A stretch of 64,000 bases of DNA from contig OZ231127.1 in assembly GCA_965153355.1 (NCBI GenBank), forward strand, positions 16,058,001-16,122,000. The letters run 5' to 3'. The notes under the pieces were generated by a model. It had not been told where the DNA came from, did no database searches, and worked only from the letters and a program-made list of their open reading frames with translations. This document shows positions 1 to 14,849 of the stretch, in pieces. The DNA is from Flaccisagitta enflata (taxonomy: Eukaryota; Chaetognatha; Sagittoidea; Aphragmophora). The stretch's first letter is position 1. Each line of letters starts with the position of its first letter. Both the position numbers and the translations under genes were made by a program.

Positions 1-78
1 AACTGCCATCGCGAAGCAGAAGAAGATTGTGAATTCGTTGTCAACCAGATGAACCAGCTTGGAGTAGTGACACGAATC
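1..78 (-). CDS. Anoctamin exon 5 (partial, runs off the left edge)
   Basis: On the minus strand an acceptor (ttcag) at 80-79 opens a frame that continues exon 4 in phase 0. It encodes 26 residues beginning DSCHYSK and including HLVDNEFTIFF, which matches the anoctamin segment just before and into transmembrane helix 2, where relatives have a Leu-Phe-Asp-Asn motif. Here the motif reads Leu-Val-Asp-Asn. The exon is cut by the window edge, so the rest of the channel or scramblase domain lies outside. Confidence 0.88.
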
Positions 79-392
79 CTGAATAGTAAAATATATCATG
101 ACTCACATTCAGGGAGATTGAGTTTTTGTAGAAACTAACTGTACATGTAAGCATGTTTCATTGGGTGTTTTATCTCGAAAGATTTTTTTTTGGTACTTTT
201 TCAGTATTCACAAACATGCGCTTAGTAAACTAGTCATTATGCCTTCATATTGTTCAATTTGGATTCTATTAGTCATCACTCAATTGTCATAGATACTTGT
301 TCACTGACAATTTTGAATGGAACCGCTCCGTGAACGCAAATTGATGTCACGGACCTTCGGTCCTACACACTTACCTTTTCGTTCGACCACAC

Positions 393-536
<144 letters not shown>

Positions 537-539
537 ACA

Positions 540-930
540 CTTGAATCCTATTGATTAAGACCACATTTCGGGAACGAGCACCGTCTTAAGTCTTAAGGTT
601 AGTCACACCAGCGTAAGCAAGGTGCTCTCGGACAAAGTGCAGCGCTGTAATAAAACGGAAACAGTAATAATTTCCAAGAGGGGAGCGTGGATTAAAAATT
701 ATAGCTTTACTCGAACTTATTGATAAACATCATTGCGGAGTGACTTGGGGCAAAAAATTAACTCGAACAGGGTGTCTATTTGATACGAGCTAAAGGCAAA
801 AGACGAAGATTTTGGTCGTCATAAACAGTCATAAACAGTAGTTATTGAGGATTTTCAAATATACTAGTAAGTACTAGTAAGTAGTAAGTATTGCTAAAAT
901 CATCGCGATCCTGCCACTGCGCTATGTAAA
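540..930. other. Anoctamin intron, no feature seen
   Basis: Unique-looking AT-rich intronic sequence with a short direct repeat (ACTAGTAAGT) near 862-885. Nothing coding was recognised. Confidence 0.5.
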
Positions 931-997
931 TTAGCTATTTTCTGTCTCTGACAAAAATGAACGGGCTCAGTGACAGTGGGGGCGACTCATTAACAGG

Positions 998-1015
998 ACA
1001 ACAACAACGACAACG

Positions 1016-1048
<33 letters not shown>

Positions 1049-1056
1049 GCAACAGC

Positions 1057-1134
<78 letters not shown>

Positions 1135-1148
1135 AACAACAACAAAAC
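998..1148. repeat. (CAA)n microsatellite with CGA/CAG interruptions
   Basis: About 150 bp of CAA units with CGACAA and CAGCAA interruptions at its left side, in the same intron, about 110 bp from anoctamin exon 4. Confidence 0.95.
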
Positions 1149-1260
1149 AATAAGATTTTGAAAGTATAAGAAAATTCATGCACCTGCACATTGCCATTGG
1201 GCATATGGCATGCACATGCACATTGCACAGTCGTCGAATGTACAAGCTCTGAGTTCTCAC

Positions 1261-1480
1261 CGAGAGCGACCAGAAGTTACAGAAAGGTTTTCTGCATTGA
1301 GGACACATGGTGAGATTGCCGTCGATGTTCTTGTCGCAGATTTCAGTGACGGCGACGCTTTTGCCCAAAGTCGCGACGCCGAAAATCAACGCCGCGATTC
1401 CCAACAACGCCACCGGAAGTAAGAACCACGTGTAAAAGCCCAACCAGGAGAAATACACCGCCACTTTCTCGCCGAAATAT
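1261..1480 (-). CDS. Anoctamin exon 4 (TM1 and extracellular cysteine loop)
   Basis: This 220-bp exon lies between an acceptor at 1482-1481 and a GTGAGA donor just below 1261. It starts by completing the Glu codon of exon 3, giving the family signature YFGEKVAVYFSWLGFYT, the start of the anoctamin transmembrane domain and helix 1. It continues to the conserved extracellular cysteine cluster (EICDKN ... MCPQCRKPFCNFW). The phases on both sides agree with exons 3 and 5. The intron upstream is filled by the GAAA tract, and an (CAA)n tract lies in the intron downstream. Confidence 0.93.
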
Positions 1481-1489
1481 CTGAGAAGG

Positions 1490-2510
<1,021 letters not shown>

Positions 2511-2557
2511 AATGAAACAAAGAAAAAACAAAAACAAAACAAAAACAATCTACGTAC

Positions 2558-2853
2558 TCGCGAATGAGATGGAAAGGTTGAGTTTTGTAAAACTGAGAAA
2601 AGCTTCCCCACGAATAATAAAGTCGCTGCCGATCAGAAAAGGCCACTGGCCCACAGACGGCAGCTTCCTCCAACGCCTTGTCTCTCTCCGCTGTTGTAAT
2701 GTTTCCGTCGGTAGTTGCTGTAGTCGCTGCCGCCGCAGCCACTGCCGCAGCTGTCGACTCGAAGCGTTCGTCATCGGCTTCTCCGTCGTGAAGCGGATAC
2801 GCGGCGCAAAAATCGCCATAACTTAGCAGTTTCTCTATGCCAAATTCTCGAGC
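2558..2853 (-). CDS. Anoctamin exon 3 (end of dimerisation domain, start of TM domain)
   Basis: The 296-bp exon has an acceptor (catag) ending at 2854 and a GTACGT donor at 2557. It encodes FGIEKLLSYGDFCAAYPLHDG, the typical anoctamin block after the RSRIVYEIL-like motif. An Ala/Thr-rich stretch follows, then RLYYSWGSFSQFYKTQPFHL, the conserved lead-in to helix 1. It begins in phase 0 and ends in phase 2, matching its neighbours. The Ala/Thr-rich insert is longer than in vertebrate paralogues. The donor lies about 50 bp from the start of the large purine/pyrimidine microsatellite. Confidence 0.93.
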
Positions 2854-3021
2854 CTATGAGAGGAGGTTAAAGGCTTGTTATCATTTATTTAGTGATGATT
2901 GCAAATTTGAAAGAGAGATAGATCGAGACAGAGAAAGATATAGAGCCAGACTAACAGAAAAGCTTGCTCAGTGAGCCTTGCAAATAGACAGTGTTTGTCA
3001 GGTATCTCAGTCAGTGAGAGG

Positions 3022-3115
3022 TTTTTAGATGCGTCCTCGCATCTCTATAAAAGGCTGTGTCCGTCGGTCGGTTGGTTGGTCGGTTGGTTGGTTGGTTGGT
3101 TGGTTGGTCGGTAAC
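3022..3115 (+). mobile_element. HP element fragment, GATGCG palindrome type
   Basis: TTTTT followed by the palindrome AGATGCGTCCTCGCATCT at 3027-3044, then CTATAAAAGGCTGTGTCCGT and a GGTTGGTC tetranucleotide tract. It lies in anoctamin intron 2. The far GGCCTTGTT end is not visible. Confidence 0.7.
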
Positions 3116-3505
3116 GCATTCATTAAAAACATCAAAATCAAGCATTTTTAAGCAGAAAAGTGGTTCTACTCCAGTAAAAGAAACATATATCCAGTAATTC
3201 ATTCATTCAATCATTCATTCATTCACAAGTAACATTCATTCATAAAAAAAACATTCATTCATAAAAAACGTTCATTCAAAGAGGACGCATCGTTGGCCTA
3301 CTTGGCCTTGTTTGGTTTCGTATTGATGGACAGGCAGATAAGACAAACAAACGAACAGAGGTGGTCGTGTTTTCAAGACAAAGAGAGTCACACAGGAATG
3401 GGGAACCATAAGAACTTAATGATAGCCACAAGGCAGGGCATTGAGCGGACGATGAAATTCAACAGAAGAGAATTTCACTAACCATTTTTCCGTCAACTTG
3501 CTCAC

Positions 3506-3880
3506 CTTGTTGCTATCGAAAGCGGCTCGCGCGAGAATTTCATAAACCAAACGACTTCTTTGAGCCGAAGAGAAAAACTCATCTCGATTTCCGATTTGGA
3601 AAATTTCCTCCCGATTTTGATCGAAGGCCAAAGTGTAGATTTTGGGAGTCTTGGAGACGAGCGCCGGATCCGGATCGAAATATCGGCGAATCCGGTTGCC
3701 GATTCGCCGAAAGAAATCGCCGCAATTCTGCCGGAAACGCGAAGGACATTTTTTGCCGGAATCTTGGAAGTGATCCTCGACATCTTCGTCGTCGTCGTCG
3801 CAGATCAGTTCTTCGCGATCATCTTCGTCGAGTCGAATCGGCATCTTCATTCTCATCATTTCAGCGCGTTTGCATAATAC
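3506..3880 (-). CDS. Anoctamin exon 2 (cytosolic dimerisation domain)
   Basis: The exon is 375 bp (125 codons, phase 0 at both ends), with acceptor acccag above 3880 and donor AAG|GTGAGC below 3506. It begins VLCKRAEMMRMKMPIR, which joins exactly to the HAPWQ end of exon 1 to restore the family motif. An acidic stretch (ICDDDDEDVEDHF) follows, then FFSSAQRSRLVYEILARAAF, the hallmark of the anoctamin dimerisation domain. The frame stays open past the donor, so a naive ORF is longer than the exon. Confidence 0.94.
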
Positions 3881-4024
3881 CTGGGTAAAGAGCATGTCCT
3901 TAGAAAATGATTACCCAAAAGAATTATCTTTCAATATCTAGTTTTCGTTCTTAGCGGGACTTAAGTAGGAGAATTATCGTTGAGCGTCCATTTAGAAACA
4001 AGGCCGGATACACGGGCCAAGATT

Positions 4025-4290
4025 GTGCGCAAGCTCTATCGACCTATCGACCTATCGACCTAACCACATAAGTAAATGATAATGAATGAAAACATAAATT
4101 CTTAGACCTATCCCGATCTTTATCAGACCTATCCCGAGCTCCATCTGACCTATCCCAAGCTCTGAGACCTAACCGTAGTATAGATGAATATGATAATGAA
4201 ATGACGAGTAACATAAATTCCTAGGCCTAAGCCCAGCTCTATCAGACATAATCCAAGCTTTTATCAGATCTGACCATTGACGAGATGAGT
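4025..4290. repeat. Minisatellite with GACCTATCCCGAGCTC-like units
   Basis: GACCTATC motifs recur, and a larger unit of about 115 bp (containing ATAATGAATG ... ACATAAATTC) occurs twice, at about 4062-4176 and 4177-4290. Non-coding, in anoctamin intron 1. Confidence 0.7.
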
Positions 4291-4383
4291 TTTCAAGCGA
4301 TTTTAAACATTTTCTGCCATTTCCAACTCGAGCGTGACTGACCGACAGACAGCCTCTTGTAGAGTTGCTATAGCGCACCAAAA

Positions 4384-4585
4384 AACAAGACTGAATAAAC
4401 GGCTACCGAAGTTGCGTGCAGGTGGGCAGGGGCGGTGATAAAAAAGGCTAACTTGATCATTTGGGGAGGATCATCGATGCAACAGAAGCCCAAAAACGCT
4501 AAAAATTCTAACGGTGACAGACCGACCGACCGACCAACTGACCGACATAGTGAGTTATAGAGTCGCGTAGCACGCAACTATAAAA
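4384..4585 (-). mobile_element. HP element (GTCGCG palindrome type)
   Basis: Begins AACAAGACTGAATAAACGGC, has GTGGGCAGGGGC, a run of GACC/GACT units and ends with the imperfect palindrome AGTCGCGTAGCACGCAACT (4561-4579) plus A's. A near complete copy within anoctamin intron 1. Confidence 0.8.
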
Positions 4586-5309
4586 ACTCACTTGTAAAGT
4601 ACAAATTCAAGAAATAAATGAAACCGGAGTTTCTCACGCATTTCACTTTCAGTTGAATTTTCGATTTGATAGTTTGATTCCCTCGATCTCATTATCTGAC
4701 ACTCATTCGCGCTCACAAATCCTTTCCCGTGATGCATTTGGGTGCTTCACAAAGCAAAATTTGGAGTATCCCTTCACCCTATTTAGGTACTGTGGAGGAG
4801 CAAAATTCATAAAGATGACCATTTTTTTTTTAATTCCTTTATCTTCCATTTTTGTTTTGGCCTTAAAAGATGCCACATATTTTCCAGAATTGAGCAGAAT
4901 TCTGTGTAGTTTTGTTACAGAAAGGACAATTATGTTTTAAAAAATCATGATATTTGTAAAAATAAACTAAAATAACAGAACTTAAGCTATAACAGAGCTT
5001 GTAAAAAAGCAAAATTACAATTCTGTTAATAGCAAAATTTTGTAAAAGCTAATTTAAACAATGTCAGCATAGTGTTTTATCCCGCTGCATTATGCAAAAA
5101 AGGTCTTCAAAAACAATTTTCTAAAGAACGAAAGATGAAAGAAAAATAGCAAGGGTTCTAAAATTTGTCACGCCACATCAGGTAAAGAGGGCAAAAAGAA
5201 ATGACCAACTTTTGCTATGTGAAGCATCCAAGCTATGCATCTCCACTGGACCGCCTTTTAAATTTCTTTCATTCTCTCTGACCTGTCTCTCTTTTGTTTA
5301 TTCTTTTTC

Positions 5310-5720
<411 letters not shown>

Positions 5721-5962
5721 TTCGGAATAAAAACAGTATTTTGCCGAATTTTCGGGGGTCCATGCCCCCTTTGTCATAGGCGTTAAACCTGTAACATAGA
5801 AATACATATTGTCATTTTAAGTAACATGGTAATTCATTTTTCATGTCAAATCTGTTGTTTTCTTCTTTTTTCAAATTTTACACCTTTTTAATTTGTCTTT
5901 TTTTCAGATGCTCTTTCTTTCTTTCTTTCTTTCTTCCTTTCTGTCGTTCTTTCTTTCTATTC

Positions 5963-6162
5963 TTTTTAGTTGCGGACACGCAACTCTATAAAAGACTTTG
6001 TCCGTCCGTCTTTTGGTTCGTCTATCCGTAGCTCCATCTGTCCGTCCGTCAGCATGAGTCGAAAAGCGGAAAAACAAGCGTTTTAGATGCTTGCGTGTGG
6101 TCAAGGGTCGGATGCCCCTGCTCATTCGTCCGCAACGATGTTGTCACCCCGCGTCACTTATG
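5963..6162 (+). mobile_element. HP element (GTTGCG palindrome type)
   Basis: TTTTT then palindrome AGTTGCGGACACGCAACT at 5968-5985, CTATAAAAGACTTTGTCCGT, and near the other end GCCCCTGCTCATTCGTCCGC, which repeats half of the palindrome. It ends in a CCCCGCGTCACTT tail shared with 13600-13622. Confidence 0.8.
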
Positions 6163-6528
6163 GTATTCGCGATACCGCGACTTTGTAGGACTACAGTGTC
6201 CCGAAGATTCGGGTTATCATTTGCATACTGAAGAAAACGGCAGTTGTGATTTTTAGCCAATCCCTATTTTCCAGAACCACAACTCATTGCACTTATCGGG
6301 CCTAATTTCATTGGTACAACGCAATCTTTTTTTTTTTTTTGTTCCTCAATACAATATATTTCCATATCGATGTATCAATCGTGTTCAACTTCAAACAACT
6401 CAATGAATTATCGATGGGCCGAATAAACTTTACGGTTCACTAAAAATGGTGAAATTGTAACGCTTCTTTTGTTATATGGTTACATAACCCGCCGAGGCGT
6501 GGAAGGGATTTGACGCTCTGGCACCTAC

Positions 6529-7184
<656 letters not shown>

Positions 7185-7899
7185 CTAAGAATTGACCATC
7201 ATTAAATATTTTTTTCAGAAACAAGGTTGGATACATGGGGCTAGACTGACCACCGCGCTAGATATTATTGACTTGAGTGTTACATAACGACGGACGGACG
7301 GACGGACTGACAGAACCTGTTATGGAGGCGAACATAACAAGACCAAATTGGACGACAAGTAAGAACATGATGTTTTCCTGTCTTTTTCTTTTTTTTTGCG
7401 TGCCGTTTTGTATGACCAGCCGCCTTTGCATGCACAAACACGGACAAAGTTCCGAATGACGGGATTGCAGACGTCTGCAGAAGAATACAAATATGCAATT
7501 TGCAATAGTAGATGAAAAGCATTTGTGATACATATCACTTATGGACAGAGAGACGGACTAGCTTAGCGCTCGACAGTCGACAGTCGACAGTCGTTACATG
7601 TATATCCGACTCAGTGTCGACAACAGCAGAGGAAAATTGGGAGAAAGATATGAAAAGAAACAATATCTATGTGTTTATCTATGACGATGATTTCGTTCCT
7701 ATCCAATGAGGTTCTTTAAAAAAAAAAAAGAAAAAAAAATAGTTGTGTTTCTTCATTAGAGCATTTAAAAACCAAAGTTTGGAAGATGAACGAATCGGAG
7801 ATGATAAAAGATATCATGAAACGCCCATTAAAATAATTCCGAGATTCTTCTTGGAGGGAGTTTCAACGAGAAGATGAGATCGAGCCAAAATTATGAAGA

Positions 7900-7900
<1 letters not shown>
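7185..7900. other. Upstream of anoctamin exon 1, little seen
   Basis: Holds the exon 1 acceptor, a short GACG-type tract (7290-7312), a GACAGTCGACAGTC direct repeat near 7573-7595 and an A-rich run at 7720-7740. The anoctamin promoter or 5' UTR exon may be here, but no defined site was recognised. Confidence 0.4.
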
Positions 7901-8136
<236 letters not shown>

Positions 8137-8289
8137 AAATGAGAAAAAAAAAGATAAAAGAAAAAGTCTACGATTCCGTTTTATTTAAGGGTCGGGAAAA
8201 TTATGAAATATAATTACGGAACATCAAAATGTTCTGAATGTTTCCAACTCCCAAACATTTACCGAGAGGGAGAAGTAGGAGGGCAGGAC

Positions 8290-8680
<391 letters not shown>

Positions 8681-9019
8681 ACTCATGGACAGAGAAACAG
8701 ACAGAGAGAAAGAGGAAAATGAAACAAATGAGTATCTCAGGCCGGAGTTTTTGGCTCCAAGTAAGATGCGCAATTTTTGCGCCAAATTGCCAGAGTTTTT
8801 TTTTCTTGTCTGCGATTTTTTTTAAATGATTTAAAAATAGGTCGTCTTTTTTGTCTTTTGGGGCCAATTGAAGAACTCGATGGAGGCTGAAGTTTTTGGA
8901 TTCTTTTTGCGCGGCACCTCTCTCTCTCCCGTGTCGTTTTCATTTAAAACCTGTAAAATCTATGAGTGGTCATTCCTGGTATTTCGCACTTTCATTCTTT
9001 TTGTAAACGCACCTATGGT

Positions 9020-9135
9020 ATGGCAAAAGCGTTGAGATGGTCAGCGGTACCCGATGCCCCAACGTTTGTGTATGTGGGTATGTGGGGTAGTGGCTCCGAA
9101 GGAGCCAATGACCTATGCTCAGGCTCATGGGGAGT
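9020..9135 (+). repeat. GGTCAGCGG module
   Basis: GAGATGGTCAGCGGTACCCG, TATGTGGGGTAGTGGCTCCG and the small hairpin GGCTCCGAAGGAGCC, then AATGACCTATGC. This is the second interspersed family, also at 12000, 30000, 56210 and 58840. Confidence 0.7.
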
Positions 9136-9839
9136 CTTGGGGACTTGAGGGTTGGGATACAAGCGTTTGTGCCATAAGGCTAGGATTAGGCTCCTAAGGT
9201 ATAATTTGAGCCTCAAGCCTGAGATTTTCCATGGCTTTTTTAGAATACAATAAGAACGCTGAGGCTGACTTCAAAAATCCATGTTCTTATAAAATGAAAA
9301 GCGTGTACTGAAATTTTGTTAGGATGAATTCAGTCTTGAAACCCGATACTAAGGTGATGATTCATGTTTATGAGGATCATAAAACCCCTTCGTAACAATA
9401 GCTTCATTCCCAATTACTCAATTGGTATCAACTTGGTTGTCTTTAAATGGTCCAATTGCAATTGCTCTCTCTGCAGGAGATTCGAGGTAGATCGATGATG
9501 GCGCGGCGCGGAGAAGTGACTTTTCAAAACAAGTCTGCTTTTCAGTCAAAAATACTTTCTTTTTTTTTTCATTTTATCTTTTTTTTTTCTCCTTTTCATC
9601 CTCTTTTACTTGCCTTCTTACTCTCTGTCTCTCTTTACCTCGCTCTTGCTTTATTTTCCTATCTTTCCGTTCCATTGTCTGTATGCCCATCGGTTTTCTT
9701 CGTGTTTCTGTGTTTTTTTTATCTGTCCTTATATCTGTCTTTCTGTCTATCTTTAAAATATACTTCTCTTTGCCTCAGTGTATGAATCGCATCTCTTTCT
9801 GTCTCAGCCAGTTGCTATCCCTCTCCCATCTTTCTTTTT

Positions 9840-9912
9840 TTCTGTCTTTTTTCTTTGGTCTCTGTCTGTCTGTCTCTCTCTCTGTCTGTCTCTGTCTCTG
9901 TCTCTTTCTTTG

Positions 9913-9975
<63 letters not shown>
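9840..9975. repeat. (TC)n with TGTC units
   Basis: Mixed CTGTCT units from about 9840 turn into pure TC at 9918-9973. Confidence 0.95.
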
Positions 9976-9976
<1 letters not shown>

Positions 9977-10519
9977 AGTTGTTGGTTCAATTTTTTCTAT
10001 TTATCCGGTCGTTTCTCATTTCATCTCCAAATTTCGCGCTTGCTCCGTTTGCATTGCAGATTTCCGTCCTCTTGTCAAAAAAACTGTCATTTATTGAATT
10101 TTCTCAGAGAAAAAAACCATCATTGATATCTAACATGAACTCAGGCGTGGTCAATTATTATGCATATTTTACATAAGATTCTCGAAAATTTTCAAAACTT
10201 TTTTTTTTCATTCAGTTTGTGCCGATTTGATAAGTTTTTTAATTTTGATTTGAAAAACAGAGGGGATTCCATGGGTTATTTTATGCATTTATAAATTTTT
10301 CTAAGAAAAACCAGACATTTGCGAGGCACCCTGATTCGATATTGAAAGGTGTCTCCATGACTTTCTTTCCGCTGTCTTTGGCTTAAAAATCCATTTTCTG
10401 GAAGGAAGTAGATTTTTTTGTCATATTTTTGAGATTTTGTCGCTTAGAAATTTTAAGAAAAAAAAATACCCAGCGGAGATTTTTAAACAAATCTTCGATT
10501 TTTAGTGAATTTGCGAGAA

Positions 10520-10705
<186 letters not shown>

Positions 10706-10719
10706 AATGTTAGCCCGGT

Positions 10720-11880
10720 ACAAAAAATGTTCTACCTTCAAGCCAACCGCAAAACCATTTCTAGCATTGTAACAATTCAGTAAAATGATTTTATTCAGTT
10801 CTTGTTAAGTATTTGTTTCATAATAATTGCAATCGGAAATTTCAGTTTCCTTTCAACTGTGAATCGACAAGAACTTGAACGAAGACGCTTGTTTTTGAGG
10901 TAACAACTGAAATGCACTTTGATTTCAGTGCGACTTGTCATCAAATTACTGTCACTATCCCTGACAGACGAACAACAAAAGTTGAAGCTGTTCTTTGTTT
11001 GATGATGAGAAGAGAAAGCAACTCCAAAAATCGATTTTTTTCTGCTTGCGTCACAACGCGCAAACTCAATTTAGTCAAGGCTCATGTCACAAAAAGCGGT
11101 CCAATTTTGAGATATAATAAAAACACAGCACGTCTATTTTTATAATGAAATGTATCAATCATTATTTACCGTAGGAAAAAGAATTATAATTAAGGTTTTT
11201 TTTCTCTTTTTATCTCTTTCACTTTCTAATAGTCCCATCTCCTCTGTCCCCTCTTTAATCTCCCTACTCTCACTCCTCTTCCTTTTTTCGGCAGCAGCTG
11301 TAAAGGTGCTTATAACCTATGATTTCAGTCAGCGAGAATTGTTCCATCTTCCATCTCTCTATTACCCATCACCCCTTCTTCCAAGCCCTCAAGCCTTTAT
11401 CATAGATTTGCTATGCAAAAATCATTGTAAATAATGGACAATAAATTCAGTATTCTATGTTCTTGTAGTAGATATAAATACAGTTATTAGCAGATTTCTG
11501 TTATTGCCAATAAAAGAAATTCTAAAAAATGATTTGCAGGGGGCAATATTCTGTTTCTGTTGTAGGCGCATTTCGGTTACTCTTTAATCGGCTATAATAG
11601 GGCTTAGCTGTATTTGACAAAAAAAGGTTTAATCTTATTCTTGGTGCGTCCAAATTTTTCAACAACTTATTTTGACATGAGCTTGAAAAATCAAATCACG
11701 AGCCTCAAAAATGTAATTTGAGCACCGAATACTACGAATACCGAATATCTCTTCCGTGAATACCATTTATGATATACATTCAGCGTTGTGGATTGAGGAC
11801 CAACTCTCCGTCACGCGAGTGACCCCAGTATTAAGCAAATTAGAAAAGAAAATTGCATAGACATGATTTTGCAACGAAAA
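10720..11880. other. AT-rich intergenic stretch
   Basis: No gene recognised. A region around 11440-11620 has CAGTTATT and GGCTATAATAGGGC pieces resembling decayed ends of the pogo-like repeat found at 14164. Confidence 0.4.
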
Positions 11881-11886
11881 ATCTGG

Positions 11887-12110
11887 TTTTTAGTTGCGGA
11901 CACGTAACTCTATAAGAGGCTTTGTCCGTCGGTCCGTCGGTCTGCTTGTCCATCGGTCCGTGAACACCATTTGAAAAGTGCAATAGTCGCAAAAGGGTTA
12001 GATGGTCAGCGGTACCCGTGCCCTGCCCAAGTAGTTTTGGCTTGAAGTTGAAGGGGAAGCAAGGTAGCGGCCCCTAAGGGGTCGATGACCTATGCATTCA
12101 CACATACTAC
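11887..12110 (+). mobile_element. HP hairpin end joined to GGTCAGCGG module
   Basis: TTTT then AGTTGCGGACACGTAACT (11892-11909), a GTCCGTCG tract, then ATAGTCGCAAAAGGGTTAG, GGTCAGCGGTACCCG and GGCCCCTAAGGGGTC with GATGACCTATGC. It shows the two families as a fused unit. Confidence 0.72.
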
Positions 12111-12734
12111 CTAGGAAATAATTATGGAATCAACTTCAACCATAGATATCTTGACTTCTAAAAATGCTAAATAACTTTTTCAAAAACGCAAATTAATCTA
12201 CATCAAAAAATCTTCAAGATGAGTTCAATCTGGTCTCTCTAGCTCAAACCGTTTAGAAATGACAAGCAAAAGAGTGAAAACTTTCATTTTCAAAATGGGT
12301 AGAAAAAATTGAAAATGAAAGAACACAAAGATTAGGGCTTTCTTCTGCTTGAGAAAACTCCGCTTCTAGAAAGGCGAATAACTTTTTATAAAAAAACAAA
12401 TTTATCTACATTGAAAAGTCTTCAAGATGAGCGAAATCTGGTTTCTGTGGCTTAAACCGTTTAGAAATGACAAGCAAAACAATGGAAACTCTCCAATAAA
12501 TGATAAACTGGCAATAACCACTCACAGATGGCAGAACAAGACCCTAATAATCTGTATGAAAGTCTTTATCAACTGCCCCCTAGCTGCAAAACTGAAGATA
12601 TTGGTTAACAAAAAAATCACATGAAGTGCTTATGCGATCAGTATCATGGTTTTAACAGAATTTGTTTGATAAATCAAATCGCACCCTTTTTGATTCCATA
12701 ATTATTTCCTCGATAGTATGGGGGATTTTCTCCT

Positions 12735-13622
12735 TCTCCTCCTCCTCCTCCTCCTCCTTCGTTCACCCTACTCAAATCCCAGTCTCAAGGCCCAAATTTC
12801 AGTCTCGAGGTCCAAATCTCAGTCTTGAGGCCCAAATCCCAGCCTCGAGGCCCAAATCCTAGCCTCAAGGACCAAATCCTGGCCTAGCCTGGAGGCTGAG
12901 ATTTAGGCCTCAAGACTGGGTACTGGGCCTCAAAGCTTGAATCTGGGCCTCCCGGCTAGGATTTGGGCCTTGAGGCTAGGATTTGGGCCTCAAGGCTGGG
13001 ATTTGGGCCTCAAGACTGGGATTTGGGCCTCGAGACTGGAATTTGGGCCTCCAGACTAAGAATTGAGTGGGGGGACAAAGGAGTAGGAAGAGGAGAAGGA
13101 TAAAATCCCCCATATGTGTGAAAGTATAGGTCATCGACCCCATCGGGACCGCTGCCCAAAAACAAGCGTTGTAGATGCATTTTGTGTATGTGAGTGGGGG
13201 ACTTGGGGTGTGGATGCTCCTGCCCACCCGTCCTAGCCTCAAGGACCAAATCCTGGCCTAGCCTGGAGGCTGAGATTTAGGCCTCAAGACTGGGTACTGG
13301 GCCTCAAAGCTTGAATCTGGGCCTCCCGGCTAGGATTTGGGCCTTGAGGCTAGGATTTGGGCCTCAAGGCTGGGATTTGGGCCTCAAGACTGGGATTTGG
13401 GCCTCGAGACTGGAATTTGGGCCTTCAGACTGGGGGGGACAAAGGAGTAGGAAGAGGAGAAGGATAAAATCCCCCATATGTGTGAAAGTATAGGTCATCG
13501 ACCCCATCGGGACCGCTGCCCAAAAACAAGAGTTGTAGATGCATTTTGTGTATGTGAGTGGGGGACTTGGGGTGTGGATGCTCCTGCCCACCCGTCCGCA
13601 ACGAAATTGTGACCCCGCGTCA
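12735..13622. repeat. Duplicated minisatellite block with 20-bp GGGATTTGGGCCTCGAGGCT units
   Basis: Units of about 20 bp run in one orientation at 12770-12890 and in the opposite orientation at 12890-13070, forming an imperfect giant hairpin. A block of about 364-374 bp is then repeated head to tail (12870-13230 and 13230-13592), each copy ending with GGTCATCGACCCCATCGGGA and a CTGCCCACCCGTCC end. The right copy continues into an HP-type tail (CCCCGCGTCACTT). Confidence 0.85.
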
Positions 13623-13960
13623 CTTGTTAACGTGCAAAAGCTTCTTAGCTGGAAGGCCAGGAGGGAAAATGAAACGCGGGATCGTCTTAACCAACGCAAA
13701 GATATATATTATATATGGGTAGTCAAGTCGTTGGAGTATCGAAAACGGCCGGCGCGATGTCACGGGAGAAGAAAGTTGAGGTGGGAAAAGAAAGAGGAGC
13801 AGTTTCTTTTCAGTGGGCTTGCTTTGTTTCTGCGCAAGAGTGCACTAAGTTTCCCATCATCCTTAATGTCACCAGAAAAAGAAATCAATACATTGCGGTT
13901 GCCTAAGAGCTACCACAACAAGTTGAACAAGGCACACGAACAAACATAAGGAATAATTCT
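13623..13960. other. Non-repetitive stretch with open frames, uncertain
   Basis: Two plus-strand frames are open for 60-110 codons and base composition is less biased than nearby, but no family signature or convincing splice sites were recognised. It could hold an exon of an unknown gene. Confidence 0.25.
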
Positions 13961-14163
13961 CTCCCTCAGCAAGTACCACGGCTGCGGGGTACTTAGCCGT
14001 ATGTCAAGGTTTAAGTTTCATGATTTTTTGTGTACATTTTTGAACAGAATGTTGCTCCAGTTGCTGAATGAAATCGCATGACGCTATTTGGAGGCCTCAT
14101 TCAATACAATGAAAGCTTCATTTGCCAATCAAGGACCATACGAAGTGACGGACAGACTAACAA

Positions 14164-14345
14164 TACAGTTCAACCCCGCTCTAACGGACCCGCCAGCGAC
14201 GGAATTCCTCCTATAACAGAAGCAAACTGATGATCCCTTCAACTAGTTTTCTTCTTTCATTTTCTTCGTTAGCTGTGACAGAATTCCGCCTAAAACAGAT
14301 AAAACTTTTTGGTCCTTTGAAATCCGTTAGAACGAGAATTTTCTC
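14164..14345. mobile_element. Pogo/Tigger-like element remnant
   Basis: Starts TACAGTTCAACCCCGCTCTA and contains AACGGA/AACAGA motifs with an inverted partner (TCCGTTAGAACGAGAA), the typical end of pogo/Tigger (Tc1-mariner) elements. No transposase is left. Confidence 0.55.
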
Positions 14346-14565
14346 TACGTGGAAATGTCTTACAATCAAGTTAGATGCCACGTCCACGAATAACGATTTT
14401 TGAGGCTGCATAAAAAAAGTCGTGGTGTAGTATTTGTAGAAGGTAAAAGAAGTGATTTTTTTTTATTTCTCTGCGGCAATGATTCATGATTATTTGACAA
14501 ACGACAAACTTGGTTGCAAGGAATCGACTCGTTGGCTCACGCCCGGCAAACAAAGAAGGCAAGGC

Positions 14566-14567
<2 letters not shown>

Positions 14568-14650
<83 letters not shown>

Positions 14651-14720
14651 ACTGACTGACTGACTGACTGACTGACTGACTGACTGACTGACTGACCGAC
14701 AGATAGACAGACAAACAGGA

Positions 14721-14791
<71 letters not shown>

Positions 14792-14820
14792 AAGATAGAC
14801 AGAATGACAGACAGACAGAG
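14568..14820. repeat. (GA)n, (GACT)n, (GACA)n compound tract
   Basis: GA to 14646, GACT to about 14697, then GACA to about 14815, three adjacent microsatellites differing by one base per unit. Confidence 0.97.
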
Positions 14821-14849
14821 AATGAGTGGAAATACAAACACGGCAGGAC

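Noticed and set aside
3479-3505. Longer anoctamin exon 2 using a donor at 3482 or 3478
   Set aside because: The AAG|GTGAGC donor at 3506 is stronger and gives the right spacing to the GIEKLL motif.
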